A stretch of DNA of 33,506 bases. It comes from a virus. The stretch spans positions 1 to 33,506 of IMG/VR virus record IMGVR_UViG_3300006033_001313. One strand, written 5' to 3'. The translations under genes and the position numbers were made by a program. This document shows positions 9,416 to 17,530 of this stretch, in pieces. Below the pieces are notes generated by a model. It worked only from the letters and a program-made list of their open reading frames with translations, ran no database searches and was not told the origin of the DNA. Position 1 is the stretch's first letter. The number at the start of each line of letters is the position of its first letter.

Positions 9416-9464
9416 CATCATGCCCCCTCAACAGCGCCACTCACGGCGCACATGGCGCATGTTG
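9416..9464 (-). promoter_or_regulatory. Late intergenic element, copy A (before tail tube)
   Basis: The plus strand reads CATCATGCCCCC at 9416-9427, a 12-base gap, then CTCACGGCGCAC and GGCGCATGTTG up to 9464. Copy C at 22.2 kb has both blocks with the same 12-base gap. The element lies in the 78-base gap between the tail completion gene and the tail tube gene, so on the minus strand it precedes the tail unit. Read on the minus strand the core is a direct repeat, CATGCGCC then ATGTGCGCC. This is inferred to be a promoter or activator site for late tail transcription, by analogy with the position of Mu PP. Confidence 0.6.
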
Positions 9465-9470
9465 ACGCCG

Positions 9471-10190
9471 TTAAAACGCCTGGCTTGCCACGTCGCTGCT
9501 CATCTTGTCTGCCGCGTGCGCTGCGGCTCTCAGCCGCATTCCGGCTGGCTGTGCGAATGGTGCGGTATAGAGCACCGCCGCGCCGTTCCCTGATCCCGGG
9601 TAGCTGTCATCGGTGGTGTACCAGATGTCGCCGCTGCCGCTCAGCGTCACATTGCCGCCGCTCGTGGAAATGACTGGAGGCTGGCATTTGGCATACGGGC
9701 TCGCGGCACTCATCACCTTGAGCCGCACGCGGTATTCGATGCGCTTCTCCATGACAGCCTCAGGCACCGGAGTGAGCAGGTTCTGATCTGCGATGAGCTG
9801 GCCAAAGGGGGCAAAGTTCATCTGTGGGATCATCTGCGCAATGAGATAGGCCAGCGACTCCGCCGTATAGCCCGTGCCATCCGCACCCTCGTTGATCACC
9901 AGATTCTCGATCACGCGCAGCTCGATCATGAGATCGCCCTGCACGCCATACATGGCCGGATTCACATTGGCCAGCATCGGCATGCCCACGATGACCGCCG
10001 TGCCACGTTTGCCATTGCGCACCTCCATGCCCGCCAGCGTGTTGTTGAGCTTGCTGATGATCTGTGCCGCCGCGCCAGCGCTGCGCGGCCTCACTGCCGT
10101 GATGGCAACCATGCTGATCTTGGCGATGGAGAGCAGACAGCCCTCCACATCAAATTGCAGCCGTTCAAGAGGGGATGAGGAAGTGGACAT
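9471..10190 (-). CDS. Tail completion/terminator candidate with chitobiase-type C-terminal domain
   Basis: 239 aa. Residues 1-165 resemble the small head-tail or tail-terminator proteins found after the G-type gene: an alpha/beta fold with ELRVIENLVIN and a helix LAYLIAQMIPQM. Residues about 170-227 are different: PPVISTSGGNVTLSGSGDIW followed by YTTDDSYP, YTAPF and RLRAAAHA match the chitobiase/beta-hexosaminidase C-terminal Ig-like repeat (WYTTD..YP pattern). This module is frequent in Verrucomicrobiota surface proteins. It would decorate the virion at the head-tail region. The stop is at 9471, just before element copy A. Confidence 0.65.
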   Translation of the reverse strand: MSTSSSPLERLQFDVEGCLLSIAKISMVAITAVRPRSAGAAAQIISKLNNTLAGMEVRNGKRGTAVIVGMPMLANVNPAMYGVQGDLMIELRVIENLVINEGADGTGYTAESLAYLIAQMIPQMNFAPFGQLIADQNLLTPVPEAVMEKRIEYRVRLKVMSAASPYAKCQPPVISTSGGNVTLSGSGDIWYTTDDSYPGSGNGAAVLYTAPFAQPAGMRLRAAAHAADKMSSDVASQAF

Positions 10191-10204
10191 GATGAGGTAT
10201 GAAT

Positions 10205-10837
10205 TCAGTTGAGGAAACTCTTGAGCCAGTCGCGCACGCCCTCTTCAGCAGCGGACTGCAGGAGTGTGTCTGAAGGGAGAAGTGTGCGGTCCTGCTTTTG
10301 CGTGACAGACTTCACCAGCCAGTAATAAATCGGCGGCTTCTGACCCGCTGCACGCTCGATGCCGTAGCCGCTCGCCTTCCGGCTGGAGACACTGCTTTGA
10401 TCCGCCTTTACCAATGCCAGCGTGCCGTTTTTAAAGAAGGCCAGGCGAAGATCATTGAAGGCCCCGGCGCGTTTGCCATAGGCCTCAGCCGTCGCGGCGA
10501 TCGTCAGGTACTTCGCATTCACCGGCGTGATCGTGATGTCGCTGAACGCACGCGTGATCCCCGGGGAAGTGATGCCGATGACTGCCCCCTCGGCATCGCT
10601 GCGGCTCGTCACGCTTTCAGCAGCGCGTTCCAGATGCCCCGTGGGTGTGGCCCCCAGGCTGTCAGCCGTGGCATGGCGTGTCTGCGCCAGAGAGGTCAGG
10701 TAATCCCGCGTCAGGTTCTCGGCGCGTGCCGCGATGTCCTCGTGAATCTCCACCGGGTTGAGCAGCTCCGCCTCAAGCTGTGCAAGCATGCGCTGCGCAT
10801 CCCCACCGATGCTGATGTCCACAGAGAGCAGGCTCAT
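10205..10837 (-). CDS. Mu G-like virion morphogenesis protein
   Basis: 210 aa from MSLLSVDIS at 10837. This start overlaps the end of the F-type gene by ATGA; the longer ORF to 10876 adds a Gly-rich 13-residue tail inside the previous gene. In Mu, the G-type virion morphogenesis/tail completion protein directly follows F, the same order as here. The sequence has an N-terminal helical region (AQRMLAQLEAELLNPVEIHE) and a C-terminal helix (LLQSAAEEGVRDWLKSFLN). No catalytic motif. Assignment rests on position and overall architecture. If the F-type protein carries a toxin, this overlapping gene could also be considered for immunity, but nothing in its sequence favours that. Confidence 0.65.
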   Translation of the reverse strand: MSLLSVDISIGGDAQRMLAQLEAELLNPVEIHEDIAARAENLTRDYLTSLAQTRHATADSLGATPTGHLERAAESVTSRSDAEGAVIGITSPGITRAFSDITITPVNAKYLTIAATAEAYGKRAGAFNDLRLAFFKNGTLALVKADQSSVSSRKASGYGIERAAGQKPPIYYWLVKSVTQKQDRTLLPSDTLLQSAAEEGVRDWLKSFLN

Positions 10838-12402
10838 GCCGCCCGCCTTTCCAGCGCCGCCACAAGGGCCTTGCAACGCGTGCGCAGTGAAGTATTCTTG
10901 CAGTGGGCGACCGCACCCCTCTCACCGCGCAAAAAGTGTAACGGTGATGACTGTAGGCTCTGACGAATCGGGATCTTCACAGAGTTCATCGGCTGCCCGC
11001 CTTTTTCCTTCCCTTTGTCACGGTATCCCGTGAGCACCCAATGATTGGAGGGCTGGCCAAACAGGTTGCTCGCCAGCACCACGCGGTGGCCCTTGTAATC
11101 CACAAAGGCTCGCGTCTTTCCTTTGGTCAGCTTGCCACGCATCAGGATCAACGGAATGCGCCTAGAGATCTTGTGATCTTCGTAGATGCGGCGCATGCCA
11201 CGCGGCCCCACGCTCCAGCGGAAGTCCACCGGCCCCAGGCCCGGGATGTGCATTGCGCTCATGACATCCTGCTTGGTGGCCACAGCCTTCTTCATGCCAG
11301 CCATGCCACGCCGCGCCTCCTGCACCTGCAACGGCGTCCAGCCTTTGCGCCGCCGCGTCATCCATGCCTTGTAAGCCCCCGCTGAGGTGCCGTGATTCAT
11401 CAGCATGGCCACGACCAGGCTCAGCCGGTTGCGCGTGGCATTGCGCGCCCGGTAGGCTTTATCCGCCGCAGCCAGCTCGCGGTCCAGCTCCCGCTTGAGT
11501 CGCACAGATCCATCTTCCTGCTTTGCAAGGTCGCGTTTCATCGCCTCGATCAAGGTCGGGTCAATGCCCGCCGCGCTGGCCTTGCTCTGGACCGCTGGCA
11601 CCGCAGCCGGCGCTTTTCCTGCCTTCGCATCCGGTGCGTTTTCCTCAGCGCTGATGACGCCCAGCAGCAGGCATTCATCCCGCGCCACTTCACGCACGCC
11701 GTACTTGCTGCCAAAGGCAAAGGGCGCAAAGGGGTTGCCCAGCGTGTCCTTATAGCCGCCCGCTCCATCGCCCAGCCTCTGCCACACGTCGGAGCCCTTG
11801 GGCGCGATCATGCGCGTGCCTTTGTCGAACAGCTCACCACCTGCCGCCACAAAGCGCGCCTGCCAGTCATCGCCAGGCACCGGCTCCATGGCTCCGCCTT
11901 TCGTGCGCTTGAACCCACGTGGCGTGCGCACACGGCCAATGCGCACCAGCTCCCACGCAGGCCACTGATGCAGGCGGCGCTCTTCCATCCCCTTGGCGGC
12001 AAAGGCCTGGTTCGCGGCGATGCGGTAGTTCGTCGTGATGGTCAGCGTCATGCGCTTGTCACTGGCCAGATCCCGCAGCGTGCCTTTGCGCGCTGGTGGC
12101 ACCGTGCCCGTCTTGTCCTGGGGGAAGCCGCCCGCCTCGGCATCGTAGCCCAGGGCGCGGTACATCTCGGTCATCTTGAGCTTGGCCGTGGCCAGGTTGT
12201 CCTTGCCATCCAGCATGCCCTTGAGGCCGTCTTGCAGCGTTTGCAGCGCATGCAGTTGCGTCATGCGTGCGGAGAACAGCGCCTGCCTGCGGATGCTGGC
12301 GTCAATCTCGCGGAGCTGCTCTGTGTCCAGCGCCGTGGGCACCAGCCGCTTTTGCGCCAGCTCTCGAAGCGCGGCAAAGAAGGGCTTGAATGAGATGGTC
12401 AT
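10834..12402 (-). CDS. Mu F-like head protein with C-terminal PBECR-type nuclease-like domain
   Basis: 522 aa. The N-terminal region, with a segment around residues 115-160 (RMTLTITTNYRIAANQAFAA and QWPAWELVRIG), matches the MuF-type minor head protein found near the portal. A Lys/Ala-rich linker follows (about 255-320). Residues about 384-462 resemble the phage Barnase-EndoU-ColicinE5/D-RelE (PBECR) fold: VDFRWSVGPRGMRRIYEDH, IPLILMRGKL, HRVVLASNL, then NHWVLTGY at 453-460. PBECR domains are known as C-terminal toxin domains of MuF polymorphic proteins. H410, R414/R415, H439 and T458 are candidate active-site residues. It lies after the capsid genes, not directly after the portal as in Mu. 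Confidence 0.75.
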   Translation of the reverse strand: MTISFKPFFAALRELAQKRLVPTALDTEQLREIDASIRRQALFSARMTQLHALQTLQDGLKGMLDGKDNLATAKLKMTEMYRALGYDAEAGGFPQDKTGTVPPARKGTLRDLASDKRMTLTITTNYRIAANQAFAAKGMEERRLHQWPAWELVRIGRVRTPRGFKRTKGGAMEPVPGDDWQARFVAAGGELFDKGTRMIAPKGSDVWQRLGDGAGGYKDTLGNPFAPFAFGSKYGVREVARDECLLLGVISAEENAPDAKAGKAPAAVPAVQSKASAAGIDPTLIEAMKRDLAKQEDGSVRLKRELDRELAAADKAYRARNATRNRLSLVVAMLMNHGTSAGAYKAWMTRRRKGWTPLQVQEARRGMAGMKKAVATKQDVMSAMHIPGLGPVDFRWSVGPRGMRRIYEDHKISRRIPLILMRGKLTKGKTRAFVDYKGHRVVLASNLFGQPSNHWVLTGYRDKGKEKGGQPMNSVKIPIRQSLQSSPLHFLRGERGAVAHCKNTSLRTRCKALVAALERRAA

Positions 12403-12423
12403 GACACGGTTGAATGGCTGGCC

Positions 12424-12876
12424 TCACGCGCCCTCCTGCTGCTCACGGCTAAAGCGTTTCTTGCGCCCGGAGATCTTCGGCCCTGGCTGCGTGGCCTGCA
12501 CGGCGGGGGCCTCGCTGTTGGCGCTCGTCTCGATGGGGATCTCACAATTGCTGATGCGCGTCAGTTCGCGTTCATCCACGCGCCAGGCTTCCTGCTCTGT
12601 CTGTGTCAGTTCGATCTCCAGACGGTCTTTGGCAGCGCGCACGACCATGCGGCAGACCAGATCCTTGAGCGACTCAGGGACCGTTGTTTCATCCGCGTCC
12701 ACCTGGTTGGTGCGGCAGGCGCTGATCATGCGGCGCGTGCGGTTCACCGCATTGGTGATGTACGTTGAGACTGGATCTGACTGGCCCTCGGCGAGCACCG
12801 CAGTGCGCAGCGCGCTCATCAGCGGAGCGAGCTTGGTATCATTCAGATCCTCGGGGGTGATGGCAATCCAGGGCAT
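12424..12876 (-). CDS. gp36-like head-tail connector candidate
   Basis: 150 aa. It starts MPWIAITPEDLNDTKLAPLM, resembling the opening of Mu gp36-type (DUF1320) connector proteins, in which an early Asp-Leu is followed by a helical bundle with a DPVSTYITNAVNRTRRMI-like helix. It follows the major capsid gene, as gp36 follows the capsid gene in Mu. The C-terminal 40 residues are Ala/Pro/Lys-rich and probably disordered. A seven-base T run lies immediately before the ATG on the coding strand and belongs to the terminator-like structure after the capsid gene. No Shine-Dalgarno sequence is visible. Confidence 0.65.
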   Translation of the reverse strand: MPWIAITPEDLNDTKLAPLMSALRTAVLAEGQSDPVSTYITNAVNRTRRMISACRTNQVDADETTVPESLKDLVCRMVVRAAKDRLEIELTQTEQEAWRVDERELTRISNCEIPIETSANSEAPAVQATQPGPKISGRKKRFSREQQEGA

Positions 12877-12877
12877 G

Positions 12878-12917
12878 AAAAAAATGGAAGGGCTTGAAGG
12901 TGGCAGCCTCCAAGCCC
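12878..12917 (-). terminator. Terminator-like hairpin after the capsid gene
   Basis: On the minus strand, arms 12917-12907 and 12900-12890 pair over 11 positions with one mismatch around a six-base loop. Six bases later comes a run of seven T (12884-12878). It lies between the major capsid stop and the next start, so it would trim or attenuate readthrough after the most abundant structural gene. The T run is separated from the stem, so termination may be partial. Confidence 0.6.
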
Positions 12918-12973
12918 GGTTGTTTAGCGCGCCCTGCCAGGTTGCCGCGCATAATGCCGTTCAGGCAATGGGT

Positions 12974-13885
12974 TCAGCTCAGCGTGAGACGCCGGGCCAG
13001 AAGAGCGGACACCTCTTGGATGTCTTCCGACCAGCCGACTTCATACATGTCGGAGTGGCGGTTGTTGTCGCGCCAGCTTTTCACGGCATCGACACCACCA
13101 TCCACGGTGCTGAAGGTTTTGAAGGCGCTCGGATCATACAGAGAGGGGGAGTCCTCACCATAGAAGAGGATCACTTCTCCGCCGACGATGTTCACCTTCT
13201 GAGCTGCCGCTCCGAACTTCTTCGTGTTCTTGGAGAGCACGCCGACTTTCATCACGATCTGAGGATTGAGCAGCAGAGAGCAGGCCTGCTCCATGGTCAG
13301 GGCTTGGAGCGCCGCACCCGGCTGACGCGCCTTGACCAGAGGATGATTCTTGAACACGCGCCAGGCGCTCAATCCCATCACCATGCGGTTAGGCATCATG
13401 CCGGTCTCATCAGAGATCGCCTGGATCTGCTCGTCCAGTTCCTCCACAGGATCGACTTCGGCGTTCGACCACACGCCCTTGCCACCCACGGCGGCAAGGG
13501 AGTCGAACACCTTGGAGAACACCTTGTTTTCATGAGACAGCGTGGAGGCGCTCACGAGGGTTTTGACCTTGGACTCTTCCAGGAGCTTGTCATTGTCCCC
13601 TGCGAGCTTGCGCTCGTGGTCATCAATCGGAATCTTGAGACCTTGAGGGGTGCAGTTGAAGAAGGGGTCGGAATCCGCGAACTCGATGGTCTTGGATTCC
13701 CCGCCCAGGGCGCGGTCAGTCTCGTAGATTTGGAAGGCGTTGCGGTCGTCGAATTTCTTGAACTGACCGTGTGCGCCTCCGGTGGATACAGTAGGAGCGA
13801 TGAATTGCGCCAGGGCGCGGGCGAGGTCTTGGGCGATGCCTTGAGCATACCCAGTGAGACGCATGTTAACTTGAGAAGCACTCAT
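12974..13885 (-). CDS. Major capsid protein
   Basis: 303 aa. The body fits an HK97-fold capsid subunit: an N-terminal arm, a charged central region, and the segment PVEELDEQIQAISDETG with MPNRMVMGLSAWRVFKNHP, which is typical of this class (a helix preceding a conserved strand-turn). The C-terminus ends DMYEVGWSEDIQEVSALLAR. It follows the protease/scaffold and decoration genes and is followed by a terminator-like hairpin, as expected for a very highly expressed gene. It is not obviously a close relative of Mu gpT by sequence, so the assignment rests on architecture and position. Confidence 0.82.
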   Translation of the reverse strand: MSASQVNMRLTGYAQGIAQDLARALAQFIAPTVSTGGAHGQFKKFDDRNAFQIYETDRALGGESKTIEFADSDPFFNCTPQGLKIPIDDHERKLAGDNDKLLEESKVKTLVSASTLSHENKVFSKVFDSLAAVGGKGVWSNAEVDPVEELDEQIQAISDETGMMPNRMVMGLSAWRVFKNHPLVKARQPGAALQALTMEQACSLLLNPQIVMKVGVLSKNTKKFGAAAQKVNIVGGEVILFYGEDSPSLYDPSAFKTFSTVDGGVDAVKSWRDNNRHSDMYEVGWSEDIQEVSALLARRLTLS

Positions 13886-13934
13886 TGTTGAATTGAAGGG
13901 TGACTAAATTTTGTGGTGGGTGGATGAATGAGAA

Positions 13935-14654
13935 TTAGGCCTCGGCGGTCCAGTTGCCGGAGTAGAAGGCGACAGACCAGGTGCCTGCCGTGAGACAGAT
14001 GAGCTTGACCTTTTCGCCAAGGGCATCCGCCGAGATGTATTTGCCTGCCGCGCCCTGCACACCTGTGGATGGCAGCGCGATGGTTTCCGTGCCGTTCGGA
14101 TCAAGACGCAGCTCCTGAGCGGCCTCGACGATGGCGGTGAACTCCATGCCGGGCAGTGCCGCAGGCAGCGCGAAGACCGCAGCAGCGACCGCCGCCTTGT
14201 TGCTGATGATGGCACCGTTTTGCGCGGCGGTGATGACGGCACCGTCAGCATCGACGATGACCTGGGGGCCGCTGAAGTATGGCTTGAGCAAAACGACCTC
14301 AACGAGTTCGTTTGCCGCGCCATCCTCCTGAGCTTCCGCCACAATCATGGCGCTGCTGGAGCCATCATGCGCCTTGAGACTGCCATTGGCGGTCAGCATG
14401 AGGCGCGTGCCGCGTGCGACGGTGCCGGGGGCCGCGCTGAGCTTGGCACGCCAGACACCAGGTGCGCCGCCTGCACAGGCGGCCACAGACGCGGCCACGT
14501 CATCACTCTGGACGGTGACGATGAGTGCATAGGGCACAACCAATGGAGATGACACCAGCATGAGATCGCTGGTGATGAAAAACCCCTCTTTGTCGGCGTA
14601 GCTCTCACCCGGGGTGATGGAGAGGAGAGCGATTGCCAGTACTTGCTTGGACAT
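13935..14654 (-). CDS. Head decoration / accessory protein candidate
   Basis: 239 aa, beta-rich, Ala/Gly/Val-rich, without charged coiled coil. The segment RGTRLMLTANGSLKAHDG with MIVAEAQEDG and VEVVLLKP resembles the short beta-barrel core of DUF2190-type decoration proteins encoded next to capsid genes. It lies between the protease/scaffold gene and the major capsid gene. No transmembrane segment or catalytic motif is seen. The N-terminal MSKQVLAIALLSITPG is hydrophobic but lacks a convincing signal cleavage pattern. Confidence 0.6.
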   Translation of the reverse strand: MSKQVLAIALLSITPGESYADKEGFFITSDLMLVSSPLVVPYALIVTVQSDDVAASVAACAGGAPGVWRAKLSAAPGTVARGTRLMLTANGSLKAHDGSSSAMIVAEAQEDGAANELVEVVLLKPYFSGPQVIVDADGAVITAAQNGAIISNKAAVAAAVFALPAALPGMEFTAIVEAAQELRLDPNGTETIALPSTGVQGAAGKYISADALGEKVKLICLTAGTWSVAFYSGNWTAEA

Positions 14655-14690
14655 GATATGGATGGATGCGTGAGCGTGAATGAATCAGAT

Positions 14691-15668
14691 TTACTTCTTC
14701 GCTGCTGAGCGGCGGCGGTTGGAGACGTAGTTGTGCGCTTTCTGGTAAGAGCACCCCTTGGAGTTTTGATAGTCGAGCACTTCGGCATGGAAGGCAGCCT
14801 CGTCAGCCTCCTCCTCTTTCGAAAGCTCCGTGATGGTTCCTGGGACTTTGCCACCACGGTTGTGCATCGGCTGGCGCGGCTCCGTTGTCGCGGCCTTGCC
14901 CTTGGCGAGCAGTGCGAGTGCGGCGGGACGGGTGGCCTTGTTGGTCAGAGATGGCGCGAGCAGCTTGCGCTGGTCGCTGTCAGTGATGCCGTGTTCATCA
15001 AGATCACGGTTGGCGAGCATGCCTTCCAGTTCAGTGAGCCGGTTGGCGGTCGTGGTTTTATCGGTGGCACTGGCATTGCACGCGGCGGTGATCTGTTCGT
15101 CAGTCGCCTCCGGTGGCAAGCCCAGCGCCTTTAGCAGCATGGCTTTGTAGTCCATTGTTTTGGGTGGTGTGTTTGGGTTTGCCGTCTTCGAGCGGCTGTT
15201 CGTGAGAGGCTGCTGGCCTCTCAAATTGGGATCGTTGGTGAGTGCGATGACTCCCAGCTTGGTCACTCGGTAGCGGTTGCCTCCGAGATGGACGAGGCCG
15301 TCACGAGGGAAGCAGGGCGAGGTGTATTGATAGACCTTCCCTTTCACCAGCGGCTCGCCGTAGGCCGTCAGATCCGCGCTCACCCAGACACCATTGTCAC
15401 GCGCCTCGGCGTGCTTTCCCCAGGCGCTGGCCTCGGTGGTGTTCTTGGGGTCCATGGACTTGTGATCCACATCCACCCGCGATTGAGGGCCGCTGAGCGG
15501 ATAGCCCGATGCCATCAGGCGGCATGCCTCTTCATCAATGACCTGGATGATTGTTTCCGTGCCATCTTCAGATGTCCACGGATGTTCGCCGAGGGGACAG
15601 ACGTGCATCCATTGCGACCTGGACGCATCAAACGCAGCATGGTTGAGGAGTGAGGTGTCTGATTTCAT
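14691..15668 (-). CDS. Mu I-like head maturation protease and scaffold
   Basis: 325 aa, starting directly after the portal stop (TAAATG). The N-terminal half matches Mu I-type capsid proteases: VDVDHKSM at 65-72, where the His is a candidate catalytic residue, then TEASAWGKH, VWVSADLTAYGEPLVKGK, YTSPCF and a KLGVIALTNDPNL segment. The C-terminal half is charged and helical. In Mu, gene Z makes the scaffold from an internal in-frame start; here MDYKAMLLKALG (Met172, at 15155) is the obvious counterpart. Order portal, protease/scaffold, capsid is standard. Confidence 0.82.
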   Translation of the reverse strand: MKSDTSLLNHAAFDASRSQWMHVCPLGEHPWTSEDGTETIIQVIDEEACRLMASGYPLSGPQSRVDVDHKSMDPKNTTEASAWGKHAEARDNGVWVSADLTAYGEPLVKGKVYQYTSPCFPRDGLVHLGGNRYRVTKLGVIALTNDPNLRGQQPLTNSRSKTANPNTPPKTMDYKAMLLKALGLPPEATDEQITAACNASATDKTTTANRLTELEGMLANRDLDEHGITDSDQRKLLAPSLTNKATRPAALALLAKGKAATTEPRQPMHNRGGKVPGTITELSKEEEADEAAFHAEVLDYQNSKGCSYQKAHNYVSNRRRSAAKK

Positions 15669-17279
15669 TTAGTGCACAGCTTCATTTGCGGCGGCAGCGC
15701 CAAGGATGGTCTGCCAGCTTTTCACGGTGGCCTCGGAGGCTCCGACTTCGGCGGCGAGGCGGGGCAGATCCTCAAGCAGCAGCTCAAGCCCGGCGTACAG
15801 ATCCTCCTCGCTTTGCGCATCCATGAGCAGATCCTGCAGCCGCTCTGCAATGGGCTTGAAATCAGCCTGCATGCCTTCAAGCAGGGCATCCAGGGACGCG
15901 GCGAGCGTCTCGTCATCAAGGTCCAGCGGCTCGGTGTCTTCCGCCTGCACAGCGGGCGCACGATTGGGCAGCGGCGGCGCGCCTGGCGCAGCAGACGGCA
16001 CGCTGCGGGTCACCTTGTAGGATGTCCTCTCTTCGACCTGGCCGGGATCAACATCAAAGCCCGCATCCTTCAGACTTGCCAAGTCCTTGATGATCTCGCC
16101 GGTGTCCACCTCCTCATTGGCCAGGATCTCGAAGTAAGCCAGGGCGGGTTGTCCAGGGAAGCGCTGCGAGAGGATGAGCTTGTCAAACTGCCGCTGCAAG
16201 GTCTCGGTGACTCGGCGCGCCAAAGCACGTGCCACACGCAGGAACGTATCGGAATGCGCCCCGCCCGCCAGTGTGCCGCTGCCGCTCTCTGCCAGCATGG
16301 TGAGAGCGCCGCTGGTGATGGCCATGACAATTTCCTCCTCAAGAGACCGCCGATAATCGCGGAAGGGAGCCACGCCACGCGCCCCAGCATCCACCGTCTT
16401 GATGTCAGACCCGTAAGGCAATGAGCCGCGTGAATCACTGATGACCTGCTCCGCCAGCTCCTGATACTCCGCCTCTTTGCCAGCAGGCACATTCTGCGGC
16501 ATGACCGCAAAGATAGAGGGAACGCCAAAGCTCTCAATGTAGCCGTCCTCATCCTTGCGCCCCATCTGCCAGCGCACGAAGGCAATGAGCGCAATCTCAT
16601 TGATAGGGTCGTCGATCTCACGAACGATGAAGCGCGAGATGTCCACTTCATCGCCCTTCACAGTGCCGCTGCGTGCGCCGCTGTTATAGCGCCAGTCCGC
16701 GTGGCGGCCATCACGGCACCAATACCACTGCTCCACGGGCCGCAGTTCCACGATGCCCGCCTGGCCATCCAGCCAGCCCGGCACGCTGCCCTCGATCATC
16801 TCCAGATGGGAGAAGCCGCGAAACTCAGCCAGGCCAAGGAACTCAATGGCCTCTTTCAGATTGCTGATGGCGTCATAAGCACGGCGCAGTTCCACAGCCT
16901 GCGCTTCAGCCTGGGCCTTAGTGTATCCGGGCGGCAGGCGCTTTTCTTCCACCGTCTTCACATCCCACTCCATCTCTGTGATGGCGGAGAGCAGCGACCG
17001 CTTGCCGCCGCGCAGGGTGGCATGCCGTTTCTCGATGAATCGGTAGAGCCATTGCAGATCTGCATACGCACCACGCTCCCCTTCTTCCAGATATCCGACG
17101 GCGCGCTGCATGGACAGGCCACGCAGAGGGTTGAACAGATCCCGCCACTTGTTCGCGGAGTTGATGTGGATCGCCATCGTCAACGAGCGCACCTGAGTGA
17201 CCACCGCGCTGCGCACAGCGGCGGCGGGGCGGGCAACGAGGCGGTTCCAGAGTTGTGACAGCGGTTTCAAGGCCGCCAT
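15669..17279 (-). CDS. Mu gp29-like portal protein (DUF935)
   Basis: 536 aa from MAALKPLSQLW. This start has GGAG eight bases upstream on the coding strand; the longer ORF to 17321 would begin inside the repeated intergenic element. The protein fits the DUF935 portal family: an early DLQWLYRFIEKRHATLRGGK, EMEWDVKTV, the FGVPSIFAVMPQ segment, DAGARGVAPFRDYRRSLEEE and a long C-terminal region with RFPGQPALAYFEILANEE. The portal forms the dodecameric ring at one capsid vertex, through which DNA enters. About 250 bases of noncoding DNA separate it from the terminase gene, unusual in this compact operon. Confidence 0.88.
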   Translation of the reverse strand: MAALKPLSQLWNRLVARPAAAVRSAVVTQVRSLTMAIHINSANKWRDLFNPLRGLSMQRAVGYLEEGERGAYADLQWLYRFIEKRHATLRGGKRSLLSAITEMEWDVKTVEEKRLPPGYTKAQAEAQAVELRRAYDAISNLKEAIEFLGLAEFRGFSHLEMIEGSVPGWLDGQAGIVELRPVEQWYWCRDGRHADWRYNSGARSGTVKGDEVDISRFIVREIDDPINEIALIAFVRWQMGRKDEDGYIESFGVPSIFAVMPQNVPAGKEAEYQELAEQVISDSRGSLPYGSDIKTVDAGARGVAPFRDYRRSLEEEIVMAITSGALTMLAESGSGTLAGGAHSDTFLRVARALARRVTETLQRQFDKLILSQRFPGQPALAYFEILANEEVDTGEIIKDLASLKDAGFDVDPGQVEERTSYKVTRSVPSAAPGAPPLPNRAPAVQAEDTEPLDLDDETLAASLDALLEGMQADFKPIAERLQDLLMDAQSEEDLYAGLELLLEDLPRLAAEVGASEATVKSWQTILGAAAANEAVH

Positions 17280-17325
17280 TTTGCCAGCTCCGCCCGCCGA
17301 CTCACGGCGCACAGGGCGCATGTTG
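17277..17325 (-). promoter_or_regulatory. Late intergenic element, copy B (before portal)
   Basis: The core at 17300-17325 differs from copy A by a single base over 26 (T to G at 17314). The second block, at the equivalent distance, is degenerate (8 of 12 matches) and includes the portal start codon at 17277-17279. Further upstream on the coding strand, copies A and B also share GGCG, N, TTT, three bases, GGCG. Its place in front of the head genes corresponds to Mu PI. Promoter function is inferred. Confidence 0.6.
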
Positions 17326-17530
17326 TCGCCTCAAAATCGCCCCTCCCACCCCGGCTCCCGGATGCTCAGAAAGCGCGCCCGGCACCAGAATCGGGGGCGG
17401 AGAGACGGCCCGCAGGGCGTTTGCAACGCGTTGCAAAGCCTTGGAGGGCTTTTGAGGGGGCTGGATTCATGCTGACAGCACCCCACCCCCTTCAAACGCG
17501 AAAAAACAGGGTTTCTACGCGTCGGCGGTT
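17280..17530 (-). other. Noncoding gap between terminase and portal
   Basis: The second-longest gene-free stretch. On the side nearest the portal it holds element copy B. Near its middle is a perfect 18-base palindrome (17420-17437) with a small AAAGCC/GGCTTT hairpin next to it. Weak inverted repeats near 17500-17522 lack a convincing terminator shape. No ORF with coding character was found on either strand. Confidence 0.55.
17420..17437. repeat. Perfect 18-bp palindrome
   Basis: The sequence TTTGCAACGCGTTGCAAA is fully self-complementary and lies in the terminase-portal gap. The form resembles LacI-family operators (AACG, CGTT arms), but no protein in the window is an obvious partner. In RNA it could form a seven-base stem with a CGCG loop. 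Confidence 0.6.

Noticed and set aside
10868-10880. TTGCAACGCG, a half copy of the 17420 palindrome
   Set aside because: It lies inside the coding end of the F-type gene and is not palindromic. A chance match.
12176-13891. 571-codon plus-strand ORF across the connector and capsid genes
   Set aside because: It spans several genes and their gap on the opposite strand, starts Ser/Arg-rich, and has no domain. It is a long shadow caused by high GC.
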